Source of the DNA: Alphaproteobacteria bacterium
GTDB taxonomy: Bacteria; Pseudomonadota; Alphaproteobacteria; UBA6615
DNA: 34,008 nucleotides
NCBI GenBank assembly: GCA_028822385.1
Contig: JAPKDV010000010.1
Location: 1 to 34,008 of the forward strand
Direction of reading: 5' to 3'
Positions 15,751 to 23,100 of the stretch are shown here, piece after piece (within the stretch, counting starts at the first letter, position 1; the number at the start of each line of letters is the position of its first letter). Position numbers and translations under genes: made by a program. Under the pieces are notes generated by a model. That model saw only the letters and a list, made by a program, of their open reading frames with translations. It was not told the origin of the DNA and ran no database searches.

Positions 15751-16716
15751 TCAGGTTTTGACGATAGTGCCAGCCAGCGAATACCCCACGCCAAATCCCA
15801 TTAACAGGATGTTCATGCCGGGTTGAATTCTGCCAGCGCGGCGCTCGAGCTCGAATGCGATGGGGATCGTTGAGGATACGGTGTTACCAAAATTCTCGAG
15901 GTGGCGAACGACTTTCTCGTTCGGCAATTCGAGCAAGCGGGTCAGATTGTCGAGCACTAGATTGCTTGCCTGATGGAAGATGAACAGATCCACATCATCT
16001 ACGGTGATCAAGGCCTTATCTAGCAGCGCGCGGGTAAATTTTGGGACCTGCCCCATCGTGAAGTGTAAAACTTTGGCGCCGTTCATGTGCAGAGTAGGGG
16101 GAACTTTGTGGGTGTGCGGTGCACTACTTTTAACCAGCTCATTGGGCGCGAGCATCAGATTTTGTGCCCCGTTGCCGTCGGTGGAAAAAATAAAGGGACC
16201 TATCATGCCTGGCCCATCGCAGCTGATCAGGGTTGCGCTCGCGCCGTCTGAGAAGATTGGGCGGCATGCCCTGTCGTCCGGGGCAATATATTTACTGTAG
16301 GTCTCGGCGCAAATCACCAAGCAGTTGCCGATGGCGCCATTCGCGATGAGTGCGGCACCGACGGACAATCCGTACACAAAGCCTGAACAGCCCTGATTGA
16401 GATCGAAGGCGAGAGCTGTCTTGGGTATCCCGCAGGCGGCCTGCAGTGCGCATGCCGTGGCGGGTATTTGAGAATCTGGGGACTGGGTGACATAGATCAG
16501 GCCGGCGACTGTGTCGCGGTCGACGTTTTGTAGGAGTGCCTCCGTTGCGGCCTTGGCCATGGTGAAAGCAGTTTCACCCTCTCCCGTTAGGTGCCGCTGG
16601 CGTACGCCCGTTTTCTCTAAGATCTCGTTGACAAGCCAGTCAGCATTGTCCCGGGACAGTTCTTCGAGCCCTTCGGAGCGGCTACCGAGTACGAAATGTA
16701 TATCTAAAATATTCAC
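15751..16716 (-). CDS. 3-oxoacyl-ACP synthase III (KAS III/FabH) family protein
   Basis: A 321-residue thiolase-fold enzyme. The catalytic triad is complete: Cys110 in FDLNQGCSGFVYGL, His248 in FIFHQASNLVLDNL, and Asn278 in ENFGNTVSSTIP. The C-terminal GFGVGYSLAGTIV matches the Gly-rich closing strand. Classical FabH joins acetyl-CoA to malonyl-ACP. Relatives in special loci make short beta-keto acids or move acyl groups to other acceptors. It follows a dedicated acyl carrier protein gene by 30 bases and precedes a NeuD-type acyltransferase, so it probably builds or transfers the acyl substituent of the sugar rather than serving membrane lipid synthesis. The length is normal, and the N-terminus begins directly with the first core strand. 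Confidence 0.85.
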   Translation of the reverse strand: MNILDIHFVLGSRSEGLEELSRDNADWLVNEILEKTGVRQRHLTGEGETAFTMAKAATEALLQNVDRDTVAGLIYVTQSPDSQIPATACALQAACGIPKTALAFDLNQGCSGFVYGLSVGAALIANGAIGNCLVICAETYSKYIAPDDRACRPIFSDGASATLISCDGPGMIGPFIFSTDGNGAQNLMLAPNELVKSSAPHTHKVPPTLHMNGAKVLHFTMGQVPKFTRALLDKALITVDDVDLFIFHQASNLVLDNLTRLLELPNEKVVRHLENFGNTVSSTIPIAFELERRAGRIQPGMNILLMGFGVGYSLAGTIVKT

Positions 16717-16746
16717 TGTTTTTGCGCGGGTAAGTGTTGGGTACGG

Positions 16747-16986
16747 CTAGCTTAGCAGATCGTTCTTGACCAAGACTTCACAGATTTTTTTGACTGATGT
16801 AGCATCCATGAAGTCGTCGATTTCGGAAATCTTGCCGTTAGCTCGCTCGTCGAGTGCTGTAAGAATGTTGATGTGGGCAAGGGAATCCCAGTCTTGAGCT
16901 GTTTCCACTCCGGTCTCTGGGGTTACCTCTTCGGGATTAATATTCAGCACTTGGCCAATGATTTTATAGACTTCTTGTCGGGTCAT
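16747..16986 (-). CDS. Acyl carrier protein 1
   Basis: A 79-residue protein of the phosphopantetheine-binding family. DWDSLAHINIL (32-42) holds the attachment serine, Ser35, in the canonical Asp-Ser-Leu context. Helix I (EVYKIIGQVLNI) and the acidic loop EEVTPETGVE fit ACPs, and the last helix is SVKKICEVLVKN. The chosen ATG at 16986 has a strong Shine-Dalgarno (GAAGG) nine bases upstream inside the end of the methyltransferase gene. A longer frame reaching back to 17049 would overlap that gene and adds no conserved residues. It is encoded immediately before the KAS III-like enzyme, its likely partner, and differs clearly from the second ACP at 22834-23100. Confidence 0.85.
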   Translation of the reverse strand: MTRQEVYKIIGQVLNINPEEVTPETGVETAQDWDSLAHINILTALDERANGKISEIDDFMDATSVKKICEVLVKNDLLS

Positions 16987-16990
16987 TTGT

Positions 16991-17716
16991 TTAGCCTTCT
17001 TTCGGTTTGCTACATACGTAGAACTCGGTTTGGCACATGACCATCCCAAATTTTCGGGAGAAGTTGATCAGGCCGGCGTCTTTCAACTCATCCAGCCGCT
17101 CAAGGTGCGACGTCATCTCCTCGGGTAAGCGCCAATCCTGACTCGATGCCCTTTCGACTGACCCAAAAATAGTGCGTGCTGTCTTCAAAATACGATCCAC
17201 ACGGGACAGGGAGATTACCGGAACATATAGAGAGCCCCCGGTCGCTAGGTGTTTGGGGGCGGCCTTGATTACGGCACAGGTCAGCGCCGTACCGTCGTCG
17301 CCAGATGCGCAAGGTATTGTTTCACCAAACCACGGTGACAATTTTGCTACTTCCTCTGCGATGCCTGATACGTCGTCGACAATTGTGTCGAACTTCATCC
17401 CGTCCCAAGGTTCGAACATGCTACCCGCCCGAGCGTCACAGTCAATATTGTGAGCGGCGCAGTTTTCCTGCGTTAATGCGACAGCAATATTTGATAGATC
17501 GGATGCGAACAAGGGGTTGTTTACGAAACCGAGTTTGGCAAGTGCTATGCCGACCACCCCGCAGCCACAACCGAGATCGAGTACCCGTCCTGGAGCCGGA
17601 TCTTGCTTACGCACCGCCGCGACGCAGAGCGTGCTAGTATGGGTCGGTACAAAAACACCTGGCGCCGTTGCCAAATCGAGGGCGGTACCCTCATTAAGTT
17701 CGAACGTATAACTCAC
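16991..17716 (-). CDS. Class I SAM-dependent methyltransferase (small-domain, RsmC/PrmC-like fold)
   Basis: A 241-residue protein. GRVLDLGCGCGVVGIALAKL (about 43-62) is motif I for SAM binding, and LFASDLSNIAVALTQENCAA is motif II with the acidic ribose-binding residue. Where PrmC/RsmC enzymes have the NPPY motif this protein has VDDVSGIAEEV, so a glutamine or guanine N-methyltransferase role is unlikely and a small-molecule or acyl-ACP substrate fits better (inference). I place the start at GTG 17716, with AGGTGA just upstream, 17 bases after the oxygenase stop. The longer frame to 17818 would overlap that gene by 85 bases. The next gene is acyl carrier protein 1, four bases on. Confidence 0.7.
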   Translation of the reverse strand: MSYTFELNEGTALDLATAPGVFVPTHTSTLCVAAVRKQDPAPGRVLDLGCGCGVVGIALAKLGFVNNPLFASDLSNIAVALTQENCAAHNIDCDARAGSMFEPWDGMKFDTIVDDVSGIAEEVAKLSPWFGETIPCASGDDGTALTCAVIKAAPKHLATGGSLYVPVISLSRVDRILKTARTIFGSVERASSQDWRLPEEMTSHLERLDELKDAGLINFSRKFGMVMCQTEFYVCSKPKEG

Positions 17717-17733
17717 GTGATCACCTGTTAGAA

Positions 17734-18456
17734 CTAGTAATAGGGTAGAACCATCGTCCAGCGCCCGGCTTGGTGTGTCCAGTCGAGCTGTTCGTTGGCG
17801 TCGATGGGAGTGATCCAATGCGGAAGATCATATCGGAAGAGGATTATGTCCCCCATATCATGGGTGTCTTCGAAGCTGTAGTCAGTGTTGTCGACCCTAA
17901 AAATGGTGCCACCATTGTTGAAGTCGCGGCCCTTTTCCGAAAGCCCCACAATTAGTCCAACGCGTTGCGGCTCAAGAGGGTGAACATGTTTGCCGAAGAA
18001 ACCGCCACCACTCGGATATTGAATCACTTGCGGTCGCATTAATCGACCCGCCGGGTCGGGCTCGAAACCGGCGTTGGTTTTGGCGACCGCATTTTGCAGG
18101 TCGCGCATGGCGGTGAAAACCGGGCGAATCAGCGTATCCATCTCTGCGTCAATCGCACCGGGACATAGTTGAAAATTGTGCGAGTGAAACGTGTGCGGCG
18201 TCTGCGATTTTACGGGGCGTTCGTCGATCCTATGAGAACTAGTTTCCGCTTCGCGCTGGGGCGCGGTTGTCTGTCCCCAGGCGAAGACTCCGTCGAGAAT
18301 TCCGCGCAGAAGGTCTGCTGGAAATGCACCTTTCAGAAGTGCGAGCCCGTCGCGCACGACGAGGTCTCCGATCTCTTGCGCGGGGACGGCTGTGCTGATT
18401 GAGGCTCCGTCATATGAGGCGTCGATGATCGTAATTCCAGGCACGATCTCACTCAT
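17734..18456 (-). CDS. Fe(II)/2-oxoglutarate oxygenase-like protein
   Basis: A 240-residue protein predicted to have a double-stranded beta-helix. GGGFFGKHVHPLEPQRVGLI (160-179) aligns with the metal-binding strand of 2-oxoglutarate oxygenases. His167 and His169 are the candidate ligands, but the usual HxD aspartate is not obvious. NGGTIFRV follows, DMGDIILFRYDLPHWITPI (200-218) gives the distal histidine, His213, and QAGRWTMVLPYY may bind the co-substrate carboxylate. The departure from HxD means it could use a different ligand set or be inactive as an oxygenase. The start ATG at 18456 overlaps the TGA of the small upstream gene (ATGA), and a longer frame to 18528 is rejected. Position before a methyltransferase and an ACP suggests tailoring of an acyl or sugar unit. 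Confidence 0.55.
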   Translation of the reverse strand: MSEIVPGITIIDASYDGASISTAVPAQEIGDLVVRDGLALLKGAFPADLLRGILDGVFAWGQTTAPQREAETSSHRIDERPVKSQTPHTFHSHNFQLCPGAIDAEMDTLIRPVFTAMRDLQNAVAKTNAGFEPDPAGRLMRPQVIQYPSGGGFFGKHVHPLEPQRVGLIVGLSEKGRDFNNGGTIFRVDNTDYSFEDTHDMGDIILFRYDLPHWITPIDANEQLDWTHQAGRWTMVLPYY

Positions 18457-18692
18457 AGTGGATATCCATGCGCGCACAGATCGAGGGTATGGACTTCGGT
18501 AAATCGAGCCGCTATGTCGGGGGCGCAATAGTCAAAATCCTCATCGGGTGCCAGACCATTGATCAATAGGGTCTCTTCTGGACGAGCAAAGAGCCGGCTG
18601 ACATTTGCGATTGCCGGCATATTAGAGAACACCTGCACCTGATAGTGTCGTTGAGACTGTCTCGGAAAAGCTGATATGGATGATTCCATCAT
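18453..18692 (-). CDS. Hypothetical 79-aa protein
   Basis: A short protein with no recognised domain, no membrane segment and no signal peptide. It begins MMESSISAFPRQSQRHYQVQ, has a mixed strand-helix middle (VFSNMPAIANVSRLFARPEE) and ends in CAHGYPL with two cysteines in the last third. Both ends overlap neighbours by ATGA: its start with the stop of pseI and its stop with the start of the oxygenase-like gene. That double coupling is the main reason to treat it as real. It may be an accessory subunit for one of its neighbours, but nothing in the sequence says which. Confidence 0.55.
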   Translation of the reverse strand: MMESSISAFPRQSQRHYQVQVFSNMPAIANVSRLFARPEETLLINGLAPDEDFDYCAPDIAARFTEVHTLDLCAHGYPL

Positions 18693-19708
18693 GGACGAAG
18701 ATTGTCCCAGGTCAGCGGAGTACCCGCCGCGATGGCGTGCGTAGCGTGCATGCCGGTAGCGGCGTCGAGATGGCGCGCGCGAAGTCCTATTGCGGGGCGT
18801 TGGATCTTAATATCCTCTGCCGTCAGAACAGTCCCGTCTGATATGTCGCGTGCCGCGTAAAGTCCGTTACGTCGACCATGTTCGCGTTCGGACGGCAGCA
18901 TTTCTTTCTGCGCAGTGCCTAGTGCCTCATAAACATCCTTGGCGTCTGCGATGAGTTGTTTGAGTTCATTGGGTTCCAGAGCATAGAAATGATCCGGACC
19001 CTTGGCCTCGCGACTATGGGTGAAGTGCTTTTCTATCACGTGCGCGCCGCGCGCGACCGCTGCCAGCGTGATATGGGTGCCAAGCGAATGGTCGGAGAAG
19101 CCAACCGGCGCATCAAACACGTCACGAAATAAATCCATCACGCGAAGGTTCACATGCTCAACCGGGAGCGGGTACATCGCTCCGCACTGCAGAAGGGCAA
19201 CTTGCCTATTTCCTCTCGCCAAGCACCGTGCAACTGCTTCCTGAACGTCAACTAGGTCGCACATGCCTGTAGAGAGGAACAGGGGCTTTCCTGTCGCTGC
19301 GATCTGGTCGAGTAGTGGTAAGTTAGTCGTTTCCGACGATGCAATTTTGTGAACTGCAACGTCGATCGATTCTAGAACTGCAAGAGATTGGGTGTCGAAA
19401 GCTGAAGCCATGAATGTCAGATTTCGAGCGGCCGCATGCTCGGCGAGTTTCGGAACCCAGTCCGGGTTGAGTTCGACGGCCTTGAATGCGGCATGTATTG
19501 CCCCCCTGTCAGGGTATAGCGCATCCGCGCGGAAAAGCTGGAACTTCACGGCGTCAGCGCCGGCTTCGGCCGCGATGTCGATCAGGCGCCGTCCCGTGTC
19601 TAGGTCTTGATCGAAATTAGACCCAGCCTCGGCTATAAAGTAGGGACGTTCGGTGGCACCAATCTGTGCCGGCCCGACGGCGAACGTGGGTTGCAGTTTT
19701 TCAGTCAT
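18689..19708 (-). CDS. pseI: Pseudaminic acid synthase-like NeuB-family enzyme (PseI type)
   Basis: A 339-residue full-length nonulosonic acid synthase that condenses phosphoenolpyruvate with a 6-deoxy diacetamido-hexose. The barrel has YFIAEAGSNFDQDLDTG (23-39), AGADAVKFQLFRADALY, FLSTGMCDLVDVQEAV, GFSDHSLGTH and IEKHFTHSREAKGPDHFYAL, which includes the two metal histidines. The final 60 residues (RRNGLYAARDISDGTVLTAE onward, ending LTWDNLRP) form the SAF/antifreeze-like domain missing from the second synthase at 2759-3610. Most members have Asn-His-Asn-Gln where this one has Asn-Phe-Asp-Gln, a small departure near the active site. It directly follows pseG and overlaps it by eight bases. Confidence 0.88.
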   Translation of the reverse strand: MTEKLQPTFAVGPAQIGATERPYFIAEAGSNFDQDLDTGRRLIDIAAEAGADAVKFQLFRADALYPDRGAIHAAFKAVELNPDWVPKLAEHAAARNLTFMASAFDTQSLAVLESIDVAVHKIASSETTNLPLLDQIAATGKPLFLSTGMCDLVDVQEAVARCLARGNRQVALLQCGAMYPLPVEHVNLRVMDLFRDVFDAPVGFSDHSLGTHITLAAVARGAHVIEKHFTHSREAKGPDHFYALEPNELKQLIADAKDVYEALGTAQKEMLPSEREHGRRNGLYAARDISDGTVLTAEDIKIQRPAIGLRARHLDAATGMHATHAIAAGTPLTWDNLRP

Positions 19709-20771
19709 CTAGTAACTCCAGCAATCGTTGTGATCCCTTGCCGTCGACTAAAGCCCGTCCTGCCGAAGACATGGCCTGCTGCCGTTTTGGGTTGGTCAAC
19801 AGGATTTTGACCTGAATGGCTAGGCCGTCCGGCGTCAAACCATTCTTTAGGCCCGCGTCTAAACAGGTTCCTAACTTCGCAAAAGGTCGGTTTGCGTGAT
19901 GATGATGGTCGTCGATTGAAACTAGAATGCACGGTGTGCCCGCATGCGCTAATTCATATTTTGTTAGTCCGCTCGCCGACAATGCGAGATCGGCTCTAAG
20001 TATTTCGTCAGCGAGGTTCTCGGGGGCCCTAATAAGGGTCGTGTTGTGCGCGAGCTCTCTGGCACGATTTTCTATCTCTGATTTGAGCGCATCTGGAAAT
20101 CCGGGGCCGATAACGATGCGTAATGCTAGCGGGGCATCGATCTGTGCCAAGGCTGCGAGAAAAAGAAGGGTCAGGCCGGTTGGATCGCTGCCGCCGGCAG
20201 TCACCAGAACGCGACGGGACGAGTCGTTCTTGGATTTGACACCCGACGACGGTGGGCGGAAGGCCTGATTGACGACAAAGTATTCCGCGCCGCGCGCTTC
20301 TTTGTCCGGCCCGGGGAGCACGTTCTGATGCTCGGCGCCAATATAGGGAATAGCGAGTATGTCGACGGCTAGGCCGTGCCGCGCGGCGAGGCAGTTGTGT
20401 CCGATTGAATCGATGACGAGAGTACGGGTTCCGGCATCGTGCACCTGTTTTAGCATTCTTGCCACTTCGCTCGCCGTTCCGGCAGTCGTTGCATGGGAAA
20501 AATCGAAGATGGCTCGGGTTGCGCCGCGCAAAGTCGCTGACGCGTCAAAACGCTGGGGGGTGTCGAGTTGGCGAGCGTCATGGCCGGCTTTGCTGATCTT
20601 GTCGAGCACATCGAAATCAGAGATACCAAGCACGATCTCTGGCATGCCGCCGCGCGCCTGAATAGCGTCTGCCAGGCTGATGCACCGGTTCACGTGACCG
20701 AAGCCCAGGTCTCCTCCCCCGTCGGTGCGCAGAATGTAGCTGCTTGCCAGAGTATCAATCCTCCGCGCCAT
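19701..20771 (-). CDS. pseG: PseG-like UDP-sugar hydrolase
   Basis: A 356-residue GT-B-fold protein expected to cleave UDP from the UDP-diacetamido-trideoxy-altrose intermediate. ILRTDGGGDLGFGHVNRCIS (13-32) is the PseG signature, with the catalytic histidine at position 26. The C-terminal half has VLVTAGGSDPTGLTLLFLAA, LIRAPENLADEILRADLALS and SASGLTKYELAHAGTPCI, matching the nucleotide-binding half. The start at ATG 20771 overlaps the end of the acyl ligase gene by 17 bases; the frame is open far upstream but without conserved sequence. A GGAGG a few codons inside this ATG precedes a CTG, so a slightly shorter form is possible. It sits between the acyl ligase and pseI in the expected pathway order. 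Confidence 0.85.
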   Translation of the reverse strand: MARRIDTLASSYILRTDGGGDLGFGHVNRCISLADAIQARGGMPEIVLGISDFDVLDKISKAGHDARQLDTPQRFDASATLRGATRAIFDFSHATTAGTASEVARMLKQVHDAGTRTLVIDSIGHNCLAARHGLAVDILAIPYIGAEHQNVLPGPDKEARGAEYFVVNQAFRPPSSGVKSKNDSSRRVLVTAGGSDPTGLTLLFLAALAQIDAPLALRIVIGPGFPDALKSEIENRARELAHNTTLIRAPENLADEILRADLALSASGLTKYELAHAGTPCILVSIDDHHHHANRPFAKLGTCLDAGLKNGLTPDGLAIQVKILLTNPKRQQAMSSAGRALVDGKGSQRLLELLDD

Positions 20772-22206
20772 CGAGACAGTAAGCCGCGACCACGTCACGG
20801 TTGATTTTCCCGCGATCGGTCTTTGGCACTTCTTTGACGATAAACCAGTGGACTGGGATCTTCTCGCGTGACAGACGTTCAGCGCACCAACGACGGATCT
20901 GGCGTTCGTCAAACTTCGCTCCGGCCTGGAGGGCGAGTGCCACTCCCACGGTTTCGCCCTCGGTTGCGTGAGGAACTGCAAAGGTACAGGCTTCAGATAC
21001 AATCTCGTGGCGTTCTAGGAGTAGGTCCACATCCTCTGGGTGGACCTTCAATCCACCCCGGTTAATTAGGTAACGTTCGCGCCCCGTGAGATAGGCCATG
21101 CCTTCGGCATCGATTCGGCCGATATCTCCAGTGTGGAACCATCCATCGCGCAAGACCTCATCGGTCTTTTCCGGCAATTGATAATAGCATTTCATCAGGC
21201 TGGGCGATTGGACTATCAGTTCGCCTTCGCCCTCAGCCGCGATGTTTCCTTCGGCGTTACGCACTGCAATGTTGCCACCCCACATCGTGCCTATCAACCC
21301 ATCCGCGGCATCCCGTTCCGAAAGCGCCACCCCGGCTAGCCAGTTCGCGGTCTCGGTTATTCCATACATGTTAAAGACTTGGTCCGTTTGTGCCCATTCG
21401 CCGATGGCGGTCCACAGATCGGCCGACAGCGGCGCTGATCCCACATGTACGCGCCGGAGCGTATCATCGGTGGGGGGCTTAGCTTCGTTAGTCACACGTT
21501 TCCATAAGGCGGGAACCGAACTCATGAAGCTAATCTTGTGCTCATCAATGATCGAGCCAAGATTGGCCGGAACATCAAGATTGCTAGCTGGTGCGAGGAA
21601 GAGATCCTGACCGTCGAGCAATGCTGTGAGGCAGTTCCCGATTAGACCGTGACCAAAATGTGTGGGCAGCACGCACAATGTTCGCATACGGTGGCCGCGG
21701 GGAATATACGCTTGGTTAAGAGCCACCCGCGCCAGCAGTGAACGGAAAGTATGAACTACACCCTTCGGTGTACCTGTTGTCCCCGAGGTAAATAAAATTA
21801 GTGCGTCGTCGTCAAGATGTCCGCTTCCAAGTATGCGTTCGCTGGATATGGGCGCTATTGATTCGGAGGAAATCGCCAGCGCACCCAGCGTCTCGGGGAT
21901 GCGGTCGCAGTTGCGATCTATAATTGCGGCTGGTTTCACAAAATCCGCAATCGTTTGGAGTTCGGAAGCTGTGGTGTTCGGGTTAAGTCCGACAGCGCAT
22001 GCCCCAACCTGCCAGATGGCGAACAGGTCGGCGAAAAACCGACCGTCACCCCCATGCCAAGTTATGACGCGGCTACCTGGCCTGATGCCAAGGCGGGTGA
22101 GTTCCGCTGCCAAGCCGTTAGTTTGTGCTCGAATCTGTGCGGCGGACCAGGTTTCGCCGCTGCGCCAGTCGGTAACTGCACCCAGTTTGTCGAGGAACAA
22201 GCGCAT
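20755..22206 (-). CDS. AMP-dependent acyl ligase (acyl-CoA or acyl-ACP synthetase family)
   Basis: A 483-residue ANL-superfamily enzyme that would activate a carboxylic acid as acyl-AMP and pass it to CoA or a carrier protein. ILFTSGTTGTPKGVVHTF (137-154) is the P-loop-like A3 motif, and VFNMYGITETANW is the A5 motif. GWFHTGDIGRIDAEGMAYLT and GRERYLINRGGLKVHPEDVD are the A7/A8 hinge, and PKTDRGKINRD carries the catalytic lysine, Lys467. No carrier or condensation domain is fused. The N-terminus is shorter than in most acyl-CoA ligases (about 500-560). It lies between the PseH-like gene (one-base overlap) and pseG, with a free ACP gene just upstream. The likely job is supplying an acyl group for the sugar; the acid is unknown. 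Confidence 0.85.
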   Translation of the reverse strand: MRLFLDKLGAVTDWRSGETWSAAQIRAQTNGLAAELTRLGIRPGSRVITWHGGDGRFFADLFAIWQVGACAVGLNPNTTASELQTIADFVKPAAIIDRNCDRIPETLGALAISSESIAPISSERILGSGHLDDDALILFTSGTTGTPKGVVHTFRSLLARVALNQAYIPRGHRMRTLCVLPTHFGHGLIGNCLTALLDGQDLFLAPASNLDVPANLGSIIDEHKISFMSSVPALWKRVTNEAKPPTDDTLRRVHVGSAPLSADLWTAIGEWAQTDQVFNMYGITETANWLAGVALSERDAADGLIGTMWGGNIAVRNAEGNIAAEGEGELIVQSPSLMKCYYQLPEKTDEVLRDGWFHTGDIGRIDAEGMAYLTGRERYLINRGGLKVHPEDVDLLLERHEIVSEACTFAVPHATEGETVGVALALQAGAKFDERQIRRWCAERLSREKIPVHWFIVKEVPKTDRGKINRDVVAAYCLDGAED

Positions 22207-22847
22207 CAGCTGGGCTCAGCATTGGAGGACTGCGACGCAATGTCCGGTACCCAAGCAATAGTTTCGCGAAGCTCTGGATGAGCGTCGTAGAATTCGCTGG
22301 GGAAGACGCCAAAGCGTAATATGTCTACTCGCTTGCCTTGGAAGATTGCCTGACTACGAAATTTGGCTTCGAGTTGAGCTCCGAGGCTTGTTGATTTAAA
22401 GGTCGAAGCTCGGTGCGGTGCGATGTTGCCCATCACGAACTTGGTTAGGCCAAGAGCTTGAAACCCGAAATGGATCGCCTGCGAATCTGCGTCAGCGATA
22501 ATGCCGCGGCCCCAATATGCGCGCTCGCCAATAAGATTGGATAGATCGGCTATCCCCGCTTCAGCATCGATTATGTGCAGCAGCACATTGCCAATATGGA
22601 TGTTTTTATCGTTGGTGAAGATACCCAAGAGCAGACGATCAGTGGACGCGTTGGCGCTGTCGAGGTAGGCGAACAGATCTTTCTTAACAAAACTGAGATT
22701 GTGCCGTGAAGTAAATTCGTTGATCTCTGGGTCGTTTAGCCATTTTAGGTAACGTGGACCGATATCCTCGGGAGAAAGCGGCCGCAGCCAGACTTTGGCG
22801 CCGCGTATTCGCAGTGCCGCCCCTCCACACGTTTCAAGTAGCGTCAT
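22206..22847 (-). CDS. pseH: GNAT N-acyltransferase, PseH-like
   Basis: A 213-residue acyl-CoA-dependent N-acyltransferase. VWLRPLSPEDIGPRYLKWLN opens the family fold, HIGNVLLHIIDAEAGIADLS and NLIGERAYWGRGIIADADSQ (about 100-140) form the central sheet and the pyrophosphate-binding Gly-Arg-Gly loop, and FGFQALGLTKFVMGNIAPHR follows. PseH acetylates the 4-amino group made by PseC, and its place right after pseC and an ACP gene agrees with this. The C-terminal extension past the core (VFPSEFYDAHPELRE) is common in this subgroup. The ATG at 22847 is preferred over TTG at 22853. It overlaps the end of the ACP gene by about 14 bases. Whether the donor is acetyl-CoA or an acyl-ACP is open. Confidence 0.75.
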   Translation of the reverse strand: MTLLETCGGAALRIRGAKVWLRPLSPEDIGPRYLKWLNDPEINEFTSRHNLSFVKKDLFAYLDSANASTDRLLLGIFTNDKNIHIGNVLLHIIDAEAGIADLSNLIGERAYWGRGIIADADSQAIHFGFQALGLTKFVMGNIAPHRASTFKSTSLGAQLEAKFRSQAIFQGKRVDILRFGVFPSEFYDAHPELRETIAWVPDIASQSSNAEPS

Positions 22848-23100
22848 TGCCAACTCGCAGTCGCTCGACCATTACACACATGGCATCCACAGTGCGGAAA
22901 TTATCTGGCCTGATGTCCTCGTCGGGAATATTTAGATCGAAATTGCCTTCAATGAACGTGATTAATTCCAAGATACTGTAGGAATCGACTATCTCGTTGC
23001 GCACAAGTTCGGTATCGCTCTCAATCGGTACGACGGGGCGGTAGTTCGAATTGATGAACGCAATCAAGGTTGCGTTGTTGCCCGGGCAACAACTATTCAT
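22834..23100 (-). CDS. Acyl carrier protein 2
   Basis: An 88-residue phosphopantetheine-carrier-like protein. IVDSYSILELITFIEGNFDL (37-56) matches the start of helix II, with Ser40 in an Asp-Ser-Tyr context instead of the usual Asp-Ser-Leu. IPDEDIRPDNFRTVDAMCVM corresponds to the loop and last helix. Helix I (NATLIAFINSNY) is preceded by a short Cys-containing lead (MNSCCPG). The start at ATG 23100 overlaps the TGA of pseC (ATGA); a frame extending back to 23259 is a shadow of pseC. Lying between pseC and the PseH-like gene, upstream of a stand-alone acyl ligase, it is the likely acceptor of the acyl group activated by that ligase. Confidence 0.75.
   Translation of the reverse strand: MNSCCPGNNATLIAFINSNYRPVVPIESDTELVRNEIVDSYSILELITFIEGNFDLNIPDEDIRPDNFRTVDAMCVMVERLRVGNDAT

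Noticed and set aside
20772-21002. Long N-terminal extension of the pseG frame
   Set aside because: It lies entirely over the well-supported acyl ligase C-terminus, contains no conserved sequence, and the PseG core starts after 20771.
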